Source of the DNA: Echinococcus granulosus
Taxonomy: Eukaryota; Platyhelminthes; Cestoda; Cyclophyllidea; Taeniidae
Assembly: GCF_000524195.1 (NCBI RefSeq)
Contig: NW_020170386.1
Location: 1,264,105-1,328,104 of the forward strand
DNA length: 64,000 nt
Reading direction: 5' to 3'
The notes under the pieces were generated by a model, which saw nothing but the letters and a program-made list of their open reading frames with translations, had not been told where the DNA came from and did no database searches. Below are positions 1-12,500 of the stretch, piece after piece (positions within the stretch are counted from its first letter, which is position 1; each line of letters begins with the position of its first letter). The position numbers were made by a program, and so were the translations under genes.

Positions 1-2415
1 ATTCGAAGGATGCGAAGAGTGGAAGCCATAAACTTTAGCCAGTCTTCAGAAAAGTAGTATTGCTAAATGAAACAATCCATTTAAAAATGGTGAGAAATAG
101 CGTGTCTGTTACACATGAACAAAGAAGAATATGAGTAGCGTAGACGGTATTACTTTAGTTCCTCAAAAGGATCAAAAAATACTCAAGTTCTGAAGTTCTC
201 ATATCTTAAATACGCAAAGAGTTTGATGTGTACTCATCACGAAACGCTATACATTGGTGGGGAATTTTAAGCCACATGAGAAATTTTACAAAATTTTTTT
301 GATTAAAGCGGATTTGAGGGGAGTTTGGGCATCGCGACAAAACTAAATATTTAAATAGACATTTGGATAGAGTAACTATTTTGTTTCCAAATTTCACAAG
401 TTTAAGTAGGGGGATGCAATAAGTGTAGAATGCTGTAAGACAAGTTACATACAGCATGTTCGGAGGATTCTTCAAGTGGTTCAAGAAAGTATGAGGGCAT
501 TGCTAGTGTGGAGCTTGGCAAACCACTTATCACACGGTGATGCTCATGTACAAAATCAGGATATACGAACAACACGCGACAAGTTTGACAATAGCAACGA
601 CTTTGGCGCGTGTATTTGACCAGCGACTCCGCGGTCTGAGAAGGCAACTGAGAGGACATGAAATCCCTGTCTCTGCTGCAAGCCGATGCGTTACGGAAGG
701 CAGAACAAACATAGATTGAGGACCCTCTATCCTTTCGTTTTAGACAGAGCTTGGGACCTCAAAATAAGTAAAAATGATGACAGAAAACAATGCTTTAGTG
801 AACAATAGGGGAAAAACCGGTGCAAACAGGTGCCGTTGGCTGTCAACAAGAAGCATCTCCGATAAGTCAGCACGCATCTTATTAACACAAAGCTAAAAAA
901 TGATTTCGGTAGCTAGGACAAAGTGATGCAATTTCCCAATCAGAATTAATGATTTGACTGAAGACAATTGAGACTAGAAATACGGTTTTAACAAAATCAC
1001 CGCACGTAGTGATAAACTGCGTTTGTTAACTCAACTACCAGATTCGCACATATCAATGAGTGAAATGAGATTCGAATGAAGCAAAAATTTACATGAATCG
1101 GAGACTTTTAAGGATCTAGAAAAATATCTTATTATTAAAGAAAATGCCTTTAGTCCCAGCCAAATAACTTGACCAGTATATAATAGTGCGTATTTCATTA
1201 CCATGAGCGCAGCAAGGTGCACCATCTTCAGCACAAACTGTCGAGTAAAAACCACGCTTACGAGCACGCCCCTTGCCCATGCCTACACCAAGACCACACT
1301 CGACTTTTGCCCAAACAATTTCAATTACTGTAACCATTATGACTAACCAATCACCTAGTAGAGGATAGACTAATAAAAGAGTGAGACTGTGTTTAAGAAG
1401 TAATTCACATAGAATATAAGTTATTGTTACCGTGATATCTGCTAAGAGTTTATTAGAAAATTCGAAATTCAAAAGTGGAAAGTTCGACTGGTTCCCTGTG
1501 TGATTTACAACTGCGAGGTCTTGGGTTGTTTTAACTTAGATTGGAAGACTGAATCTCTTGAGGATATTAGGGTTTGTTTAGCGGAAGTGGAAACATCTGA
1601 AACGTTTAGGGTATGTGAGTTTTATGCTCATTCACGGCACTTCGTACGTAGGAAGTTTTTGTATCTACTCACCTCGACAAATTAAAGCCTACCGCTTGGA
1701 AATAACTAAGTGCGAAAGTAGTATGATGAAGGGTTTAAAGTGACTAATACAACCGGTGTACTTTGACGCGACAAAATTGTGTGCCCAGTTTGAGTTCTGA
1801 CCATTCAAATGCATTTCATGTCCACTGCAGACATTATTTGTGAAGACTATTCGGCTCTTGTGAATAAGCAATCTTACTCATCCCTGATAACCATAACTCC
1901 CAAGATGACAGTCGAACGGCTTGTCCGTCGATGAGAAGCAAACACATGTCGCAGTGACTAAGGGCTTTCAACCATTTACTCGCGCTGCAATACGTGCTCA
2001 AATGCTCCACCGAACGTTGGGACGTTTACCGGGCCGCACAAATCGCAATAGGTAGCACCATACAAGCATCACCCGCCCGGTATTCGCCTTTACTAACCCC
2101 TTGCGGAGAACGCGCAATCTAAGACCGTCAATAGCCCACCCGCAAACCCTCAAACACCCAAGGCGCAAATCCATTCCAGATGGGTCCTCCAAAGTTAGTC
2201 GACCGCAGGCTGTCAGCACGGAGATACCTCAGATCGCTTGGCTAAGATTTTGTTATCAACATTAAGCGCAAAAACAAGCATAGTTGGCATGGGCTGTCTT
2301 GTGGGATTATGCGCAGATGGCAAATCTGCAGTGGCAGCGCCTGGCATGGAGCTATTATGCAGCTCCTACATTTCCATGCGAGCACACACCCAAGGCACGC
2401 AAACTGCCCTCACTG
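1..2415. other. Stretch downstream of SOS with no recognisable gene
   Basis: Only short, unconvincing open frames on both strands. The segment should contain the SOS 3' untranslated region. The nearest AATAAA on the minus strand that I found is at 1454-1449, which would imply a 3' UTR of almost 1 kb, so the poly(A) site is unproven. Base composition becomes GC-rich from about 2000 towards the SOS last exon. Confidence 0.4.
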
Positions 2416-3532
2416 TCAGGAAATGTGCCGTCGTGGGGGGAGCGGTGGTGTCGAGGCTAGATTCTCCGGGTGGAGAGTGTCAAAGAACTGCCTTGAGGGG
2501 TTGGAAGACGAGGCGGAGGGCGAGAGACCCACTGCCACCGAGGATGTCCGCTGGCCCGGCTTCGGAGGCAGTGGAGGCAGTCCGCCGTCCACACCCGCCG
2601 CTGCCCCCTCCCCTGCCAAGGTTGAAGCCAGAACCGTTGTTAGGGGGAAGAGGGGACTAGGGCTGTGCGACGCCGAAGCAGGCGACGAGGTTGAGGGTCC
2701 ACTGCTGCTTTGTCGTCTTGGTGGTGGTGGAGGAGGGGGAGGCAGTGGCGGAGAGGAAAGCGGCGAAGTAAGTGGTGGAACGGTACATGTCGGCAGACGA
2801 CCGTTGCTTAGACTCTCCATTTGGCCGTCCGAAATACTGTGATGGTGGATTACTAAAAAAGGTGCCAAATGACTACAATCTTCCTATGTGATATTCAGGC
2901 AACACGCCGGGCATAATTAAGGTTAGGTTAAGACTTGCGGAGTTGGAAGTCGTGCATTCTTCAAAACCATCCTCTCAAGTGAATATAAGCAGGCATCGTC
3001 TAACCGCAGTTAGGGAGATATAGTACCCTAAACAACGGAAAGTTTCTGAATTGGCTGGTAACACATATACCCCTATCGGTGATGCCATAGAATACGGTTA
3101 CGAACGAGGTGTACGTGTAGTGAAAAGGAAGGACCAACCTCCAGTGGAGGAGGCGGTGGTTGGTGAAGAGAGAGGTCGTGGCAAGGGCGTGGCAACTCCA
3201 TGAGCGGGAGTCAGTCGTGCTTGCCGGCCGGCTCGGTGTTGGCGGAGCCGTGTGTTCCAAAGCACTACCACGCGCTGCTCCGCTGGTGCCAGTGGTGGTG
3301 GCGCGGGTGCCGAGGCCAGCAGTGGAGGAGACGGAGGTGGTGGGGGCACCGGTACAGAGGGGTTTGGAGGACTCGAGAGACGCGGTGACGAAACCCTTCC
3401 TGAAGACTTGATTTGACGTGGACTGAAGTAGGCTTTGTAGGTAGCCACCTGTTCGTGCTGTAGTTTTTCTTTCAATGAAAGACCGCCCAAATAGTTGGCT
3501 GCCTGGATCGCTTCCTTGCTCAATCGCCGCTC
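2416..3532 (-). CDS. sos: SOS exons 15-16: proline-rich C-terminal tail with SH3-binding motifs
   Basis: Exon 15 (3532-3139) begins with a predicted helical, charged stretch (ERRLSKEAIQAANYLGG then LKEKLQHEQVATYKAYF), then turns proline-rich (SVPVPPPPPSPP). Exon 16 (2852-2416) contains a run of about eight prolines followed by RR, GLPPLPPKPG, and finally TPPLPPRRHIS directly before the TGA stop. PxxPx(R/K) is the class II motif that Grb2/Drk SH3 domains bind in SOS tails. Phase across the intron agrees (G/TA, valine). The helical start of exon 15 has no counterpart I recognise in SOS, so the 14/15 join (GTG/GTTAGT to TTACAG) is the weakest in the model. Confidence 0.75.
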
Positions 3533-6500
3533 CTGTAACATGCAAAACTACTGATAAATAAAAGCCATTTACGATTCTTTACATCCATTTGTGCAAATGC
3601 GCAATCGATAATTCCGATTTTCTACAATACACAGAGTAGTGAAACCTTTCTTCCCAAGGAAAGAAAGATGTCGTGATTACTCTTGTTCGAAAGTACTTTT
3701 CTCAAGGAGAATTCTAAATTTGTGGATGACTAAGAAGTTGACATTCAGCTACACATATAACAAATGTAACGATCGTCGAAAATATAAAAACATTTGTAAC
3801 CAACTCACTGCAGCATCTTTTCAAAATTAAAACCCATATGAACCCTTTTATTATAAGGAACTTGCTTATTTGCAACTCAACCTTCATGAATTAATAAAGC
3901 GATGTTTTCTTTAAAAGAAACCTCCTATGAAAGATATTTTCTTAAAAATCCCACCTGACTTCGAAACACAGGTACCCAGTGAATGATTGATTTAGAACCC
4001 AAAATATTGAGCTTCTGAAGCACCAGCGATACAAATTGATGACAAGAACCGAAGTAGCGGAAATTACTAAAAAAGACAAGCTATCCGGCTTCACGGTCTA
4101 GCTAGCACACAAGACATGAAGACATTTTCAGACCAATGTGTAGGCACAGATCTGGCAAAGCTTATATTTCAAAAAAGTGCTTAAAACTGCAATAACACGG
4201 AATGACAATGGTGAAAGAGAGGGTGTAAATTTCAAAGCACCACTCATAAAACTCGCACTTCCGTAAATATCAAATGCCAAATCAAACAATGCTTCCAAAA
4301 CGTTAATTCGTGACAAATTTTAAAGAGGCCGATCACATAAGGATGTCAGCGGATCAAAGGATGAGGGACAAGCGGACTAACCACTTCAGGAGCAGGCTGT
4401 GGAGGCTCGGATAGAGGCTCACGAGGTTCGTAGCTCTCCGAAAGCGCGTACATTCTGGCTTCGAAGTCTCTCTCTTCGGGAGTGAAGGCTTCCAGAGAGG
4501 CGACGAGAGCCTGTTGAATACGCGGCTTGAAGGGAAAGGTGTAGGGCACGAGCTGATGCTGGAGAAAACGCTCGACGATCGCCGCCAGTCGGCGTTGCTT
4601 GACGAAGTTGATGAGTCCACCGGTGCCGGCGTCTGTACTGGTGTCATCGAACGGCGCACCAGTGGGGGTGACGCGGTCGGGTTGGTGCAGCTCAAGGTGG
4701 ATGAGCTGCGTGGAGACCCGCATGGCAATGTAAGGTAGACAGGGTGACGTAGTGGTGGTGGGGGCTGTGGAGGCCTTCTCCACAGATGTCGGCCCCTCCC
4801 CACCTTCTAGCCCGCGACTCGCCTTCGTCACTCGCCGTGCCGGTCCTCGACCCTCTCTCTGTAGCTGCTGCACCCACTTTCGGTAGGGTCGAACACGACT
4901 CGCTGCCTGCGGGGTTCATCGACAAGTGATTAGATAGCTCTCATACAACTTACGCATAGTTACACCGGATAGATTATTCTATTGAGCTCACAATTTGGCA
5001 TGATCGACTTAGACAAGGACTGGATCAAGCAACTATCGAAGCATAGGAAAAGCACATAGGTAGCCTATTTGGACAGATGGTTGGGTTCTGCTTTCACAGA
5101 TTATACTTAGCAAACACGACCAATAATATCTATTTTAAGGAGTCTAAAGATGTACAAATTGAATGACGTAAATACCTCGAAGGCCTTCTTGAGACGAAAG
5201 ACGGAGGCAGAGAGGAGAACCGCCTTAGACTCTTGACGGCCTTGAAGATTTCGGTGATGTTCAAAAATGAGCATCAAATCAATGATCCGTTGAATGGCAA
5301 CGACCCGGTCCTCGAAGTTGCGTTCAGAGAGGATAGAATACACCAACCAATCTCGGAACTAAAAGTGGTAGTTACTGTGCCGCTAACTCAATTACTTAGA
5401 ATTGAATATGTAAGAATGTATGGTATGTATGTATGTATATGTATGTACGAATCCCACTGTGCTATTAAGGAACCGATTTTTTGTCAAATAAATTAGGTAC
5501 AGTTTCCCCGAATATAACTCACAAGACAATCTTATGTTCAATCAGGTTATTTAGTTTTAAATACTTAGAGGTTGACTTCAGCCGCTCACTAGGCCACCCA
5601 TTACTACGCGCATGCCCGTGATGCGTAGTAGAAGGGTTATGAACTGTAGAGATGTGTCAAGTTCAAATTCTACTTATTTTAAGGGATACGCACCTTGTTA
5701 GAGAAATTTTTACAGGCACTAAGGTTGGGCGAGTCCTGTGAGGAGCGTTCACGACCATCCACCTCCCAGAATTCAATCCGGCGGTATAATTCAAACTCGT
5801 GAAGGGTCACTTGCTCAGCCAACTCAAGAGGATGAATCTACAACGGATATAAGCACTTGAAAAAGCGATAGCATAGCCACTCAATGAGGGCAGAATTAGG
5901 TGAATTCAAGCGAACAGCCCTGAGAATGATTGTGAAATACTCAGACTTACTCAACTATCAACCTTAAAGTTGGTGAGACGACTTCAACAGGAGCAATGTT
6001 AAAGCGTCACAGAAATACAAAAAAATACAGTAATCATGAGGCCGTTGGCGCTTAGTGTGAATATGAGTGCGCACAAAGCATGATTTGCCTAATTGAGGTC
6101 AACAGAAAAGGTGTCCAACCATTGAAAAGAGTTAAATTTTTAGGTCTGTGACGTTTCGGAATGAGAAAGTAGTAAAAATTGTCATTAAGCAATGTTTAAC
6201 TCAGTTAAAATCATGACAGGGGGTAATAGAATGTCTTTCGTTGGATATTTATGCATAGGTACAAATAATATATATCTCAAGAAAGAAAAAAGGATAAATT
6301 ATGGTGTGTGAATATTGTAAGTGGTCTGAGGAGCTGACTCTCATCTCTGACCCATTAGGACTGTACCTTTTCGGAACAATCCCTCCCTCTCTTCTCTGCC
6401 CGGGTACTAATCACTAAAGAGGAATATTTTCTCCTTAAAAAAAAGAGTTAAACCAATACGATTCATCAGTGTAGAGACAAAAAAAAACATTTTAGATTAA

Positions 6501-9500
6501 ATTGATCAGAACTAAACCTGAAGTAGATCGATACGTGGGAGAGAATCTGAGAAGAGCGGAGGTGGCTGACTGAGGTGTTGGTTATCAACGGTCTCCGTGG
6601 CTCTTAAACGGGCGGGGTGGTGACCTTTAGGTTCAGTGATGGCAACGGCGACCCCCATGGAAGTAGTGATGGGGGTGACAGGCACAGTTATCGAATCACC
6701 CCTGGTGAGGACATGCTCGATGGCCTGTACTACGGGCAGGAGAATGCGTACACGCACGCCGGCCAGAAAGGTGGCGAGGCGAGCACGGAGGTCAGCGTTG
6801 GGCGCGAAGTCGTAGGCGAAGTAGCGGGGTGAGGACGCCCACTTAAAGAGAAAGGCCACCACACGCGCCTGCACCCACCTCTTGTAGCCGGAGCGAAAGC
6901 GTCGCTTCATGTGCTCCACCACACTCTCCGTCTGACGCTCTTCTGCAGTGAAGTCTGGGTAAGGCACATTGAAACGCTCTAGCAAAATATCGAGCAGCTC
7001 TTCTGGGGTGATAAATCGGCGGTAGGAGATTAAAAAAGCGTTGACAGCTTCAGCGTCAAAGTAGGCAGGGTAGGTGAGGCGTTCAATGAGCTTTTCAAGG
7101 GTGGCGTACTGAATCTGAGGTCGATAGTGAGTAGGATGGTAAGATGGGAGACTGGGAATCCCCGACGAGGTGAGTATTTGGGAGCTCAGATGCGGCGAAT
7201 GGATACGAGAAGAGGTGGAGGCTGGGAGGGGAAGGGCAAGGTCCTCGTCGGCTCCCCCGAGAGAATCCTCGTCAGTAGGGGTGGTTGGAAAGAATTCCAC
7301 ATCAACAACTTCTACTTCGTCGTCCAATTCATCGAGGGAGTCAAAGGGGTCATCCACAGACGCCGTTGTCGAAGAGGAGCGGATTCTACTTGACAACGAG
7401 GGCTGGAGCAGACGATGAGTAATAGTAGCAGTACCGGAAGACTGACCCGCTGCTGATTCGAAAACTATCACTTCAGGCGTGTCGGGTTGAGCAAACCTAA
7501 AGATGAATTTTGTAGTCCTTGAAGCAACGTAAGATGGCACTATACGTTTTACACGGCAATACCAAGTCAGAACACGTAATAGGTGCTTCAAAATACTTCA
7601 CATTTAAGCTTTTTTTCATAAAGTCATGGTCTAAAATCAGTAAGACGCAAAGTTTGGATATCAAACCATACTGATGGCCATTCCCGATATATTTTTACCG
7701 AATCACCACAAATGAAGCTCATTAGATTCATTTAAACATTCAAGATTTAATTATTTATTAATTAGTCTGAGGAAAGATACGTAATTTTCTCACTTGATAG
7801 CAACAATAGCAAGCCTTTCTTTCTTATTAATAATAAGACATCATTCAATGTGATACGACAGTAAGAGGGACGCACCTGTATTTTTCAGGTGAAGGAAGTC
7901 TTAAAGGAATTTCTAGTTTTGGCAAAGTTCGTAGATAGCGCTCGAAAACACTGGAGAGGAAAAAAGACGTAATTTCTTTAATCACCTGGCAAAATGTTTA
8001 ACAAAGTTGAGAGGATGGTGATATCGACAGCACCAACTGCGCTATATAATGAATAAATTAAAGCTTTAAATGGCTTAAGGAGATGGTGATGTGAGACTTG
8101 TGAAATTGAAAAGAATGCTCACGCGGGAGAGCACTCACCGTGATGTTGTTATGCTCAAAAGTGAGGCCATCCAATCGGCCTTCTCTTCAAGGCAAGATGT
8201 CTCAAGGTGAAGATAGTGAAGGTGCACACCTTGCAGCACCTCAAGGCCGCCGTTACTGAGAGCCGAGGCGGCGGAGCTGCCGTCGCCTCCCCCCACACCA
8301 TCAGACGTGGTGCAGAGCTGGCGCTGGTCAGTGCCAAAGAACTCCAGACTGAATGAGCACTGCTCAACATCCTCTACCGTGGCGTGCAGATGCTGATTTG
8401 AATCTGTAAGCCAATCGCAACCTTGCCAAATCTAAGTGCTTGACAAGTGTCAGATGAATTTATATTAGAAGGCGCTAGGGATGTCGTGCCAATTCATCGA
8501 TCGTTCGTTATAAGTGCGATTTAAATGGATAATTTGAGCTAACAAACTGGTATGACGGTTGTGCAGTAATCATGGCATTAAACCTACAACACCAAAGTGT
8601 GGAAAAAAAAGGTACCAACCAGAGACGGGGCAGCGAGAGAGGAGTGAGGCACACTCTGCAAGGGAGTTGTGGGGGTGGGAACCGGAGAAGGCCTCGGGTC
8701 GAGGCCGGACAGGCGCAACGCAGTCAATGACATGGGCGGCCTCGAGGGGAAGACGCCGCTTAACTCGCAGCAGCGGCTGCGTGCCCGCCACGGCCACCAT
8801 CGATGGCGCCAGGGTCGTGCGGCGTTCCATACGTTTGCAAAGGAGGAGGCAATTCGTGAAGAGGTAGGCCTGCCGCTCCGAGGCAACCCGCTTCCCCTCG
8901 TCTCTCACCCATAGACGACCTTCTAAAATAGGAAAATAAGACATCATTCAGTACGTTGAGCCCCCGTGAATGAATTACTTCTTGCACGGGTATGTATGTG
9001 TACAAATGAACTATTGTTAAATCTGATTATGCGCACTAGGATCAAGAAAAAACTGTGGTATTTGGTTGAAAATGATACCCAACCTAAGGCACTTTTTGAA
9101 ATTGGAAAAAGGTTTATATACAAAGACGGAAGGTTTTTACAAACAGGCTTGGATATTATAACAATAAGAACTCTTACGACGTTTTTTCCCATTTGGCAAT
9201 CGTGGCAACCTTACCCATTACAAATTTTCCCATTGTGGAGCTGGCAACGGAGGCGGAAAGGAGGCGGTCCTTACCACCAGTGAGACGTTCCAACTCCTCT
9301 AACTTGGCCTTTGTCACCACACCACAAACACCACTCATGAGAGTGGACATCATGGAGTCCACATTTTCCTCCACCTCCTCCTCCGACACCACCGTCGTCG
9401 TTCCTGATCCTGACACAGTGGTCGTGGGCGTCCCCACGACGAAAGGGGAGGCCGTATAGCCACCACCCGCACAAAATACAGCCGACAATGCCAACATGGG

Positions 9501-12500
9501 TGTCTGGTGTGGTGGAGGCAGCGGCTGTGACTGCGGTGGAAGTGGAGGTGTGTTACAGCGGTAGTATTGGTGCTGATGTTGAGTGGAGGAATTGCGACGG
9601 ATGGGCGGAGTCATGGAGGTAGCAGGTGAGGCGGAGCAGCTGCGGTGGTGCGAGTTAATTCCCGTGGGACTGATGACCTGATGACTGCAGAAACTTGAGG
9701 CAGTGGACGTCTGGACGGTGACGAGGTGCCCAGTGGTAACTAAACGAGCCAGTTGGACGTGGAGATCCGGGTATCGGGAGAGAACGCTTTTTATATTCAG
9801 TCGAGCACTCAAGAGATAGTCTACAACAAGCATGAGAAGCTTCCGATCCTCAGAGTCGTAGGCCTGTTGATGTAGTGCCTAAAAAAAGGAGAGTGGATTG
9901 TGGGATTTCTCTTCCACGAATTTGAGATTAATAAGAAAAAAGAACATACGTGCACCAGGCGATAAAAATGGAAAAATTGGAAAATAGGAAGGAAGAGAAG
10001 ACGTGGAAGAAGATAGCGAAAACAATTGATAAGCGCATTGCAGTTATATGAAGGTGGGGAAACATCTTTGGTGGTGGAAGAGGAGTACTCTTTCTGGTCC
10101 CACATTCGGCAGGATGGGCAACATAGTGAGTGGAGACAGGTGAGACGTGAATCGGTCACATCAGTTGACGTTGTCTGAATATATAAACCAAAAAACACTC
10201 AAAACATAAGAAAAAAATTATTTAAAATCCCAACATCCACAAAATTGCACTCATTTTTTAAGAATAGTCGCTGATATTACTAATACTAAATCTAAGAAGA
10301 TGAAAATTAAAAGCAACGATATTTGAAAGTCAAATGCTATTACTTTCAAACGGGAGACGGTGTGTACAATAGCTCGACTAGATCTCGCAAGGCTTTCAAG
10401 GACATCGGTACGTTCTGAAAGCCTCCAAATATTATTGAGTGGATCTGGCGAGTCCGAATAACTCGCCAGAGCAATTTCTTCAGCGGGTTCGATCAAGAGA
10501 CGGCCAACGAGACGACGGTTCTCTGTTGTTGCCGTTGTTGTGCGACAAGAAGAATCATCGGTCTCCCGTTGCTGACTGGCTGAAGGAAGGGGATTAGAGA
10601 AAGGAGATGAGGTGAATGGCAAGTCATCAGCGCAGTCAGACTCGAGATAGTCAAGAAGGAGACGAAAGTTGTTGTAGAGGTCGAGAGCGTCCCGAAAGAC
10701 CTCTCGCACGGCTGCCTCTTCGGAGCCAACGTGGAGAGAGGCGCAAACTGGGGAGTGAAGTATGGGCTCGCGGAACACCCGTAAAATAAGATTCATTTGC
10801 TCAAGACTGGAGGAGAGGAACAGTACCAACTCATTCACACACCTAGGTTAAGGAGCCAAAGGAGAGTATTTTAGAAACGTCACGAAGCCATACTTGCCTC
10901 AGAAATTGGATAAGACGTATGGATATTCCGATCACCTTTCAATTAGTTATCCTAATCAAAAAAGGGAAGTGAATGCGTGGTATACGAAAAGAGGGAGGTA
11001 CGTTCAATAAACTAAAACACAAAAAACTTTATCAGTTAATCGGGGGATTAAATGTAAATAAGAGGTGATAACATTCAACTAGATAGATAGTTAAACAGCC
11101 AACGCAAAATTTGACAAATTCTTCTATGCTTTCCCTGTCCATGGCTAAAATACGAAGGTACTTATTTAAAAATGAATATGTGAAATTAAAATGCATCCGT
11201 AGTGAGCGAAATTGACGATAATAAATGGAGTGCAAGCAAGTAGTTATTAATTCGCAATGCGGTGGGTAGTCCGTGTCACTAGAAAATAAAATTATTCCAG
11301 AACACAACCTTGCAGCATAACTTTTTAAGTTTTGAACCGGTATTCACCTTACAAAAGTAGAAAATATTTCTTAACGTGAAAACAAAACAATTCCAGTGAT
11401 GGCTACCCTAATGGTGGAAAGACGCAGCCAGCATTACTTCGTGGATAAATCGGTAAGTAGTCAAAGTACAGATAAGAAAAATGTCGGAAATGAAATATCG
11501 TCTTCCCGTAACATCGAATAGGCGAAATAGATTACTGATCAAATACTGAAGATGAATAAAGAAGTGACACTCACTTGTTATAGTCCTGGGGAAAGTTATT
11601 CGTAAGCATAATATCCAATTGTTTACGTTGTGACTTTACACGATCACGGTAGAATTGAAATATGTTCTGTGTATGAAAGAAGAAAATAACTCGAACTACC
11701 GAGCAATGAAAGTGATGTTACTAGATTTCATTCGAGCAAATAAGACGCAAAAAGAACTAAGCTTATTCGCTCTAGAATCATCCATTACCTGCCGTACAGA
11801 GTAAAAAACAATTTACATAAAATTAGACTAAGCAGATAAAAAATGGAATATTTAGTCCAGTAGTCAAGCTAATCATCCATCCATTACTTGTAAAGAGACT
11901 TAATAGGCTTGATTTTACAGACTTTTGCTTTCTCTACTGGATCACCAAGTAAACAAGTCATTAGTTGTCGTCCAAACAGATGAGGTACTGGTTGTTTATT
12001 TAAAGCTACCACCAAAACGCCAAACGGTTGGAATGCACAGATCTAGCCAAAGTTTAGGTGCAGTAGCATATCCTCAGGATTTGCGAATGGTCCCGATTTG
12101 CTTCTAATAGGAATGCTCAATTTTGACACGGCACGAAACGCAAAACAGCCACGCTCACACACGACTCGGACGAAGGGTAAATATCCGCGTAGTGGCAAAA
12201 AGACCAAGGTTAGTGAAAATGACACAGCGCTCGCCTTAAAAGTTAGTGGACCTCGCTACTACCCATTGCAAAGGCATTTTAATGGCACAAAGCTATATCT
12301 TACAAACTTCATTTCACTGAGTATGCGAATGCAATTGCGAACTATTTGCAAAGAGCAAGTGCATGATACGGCAACCCAGTCCCACACGCGCGCATGCCGA
12401 GAGTGAGCCATCATAATCGACTCAAGAAACAGAGGCCCTTGGAGAAAGGTAAGGCTGGGGTCGGATTGAGCGAACTATTGACAATTTGGATGAGGCGCGG

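Noticed and set aside
2238..2842. Plus-strand open frames of 140 and 177 codons
   Set aside because: They are the antisense of the SOS proline-rich last exon; the minus-strand frame carries the SH3-binding motifs and fits the splice phases.
8559..8914. Plus-strand frames opposite the SOS PH exon
   Set aside because: The minus strand encodes the recognisable PH domain; the plus frames are Arg-rich shadows.
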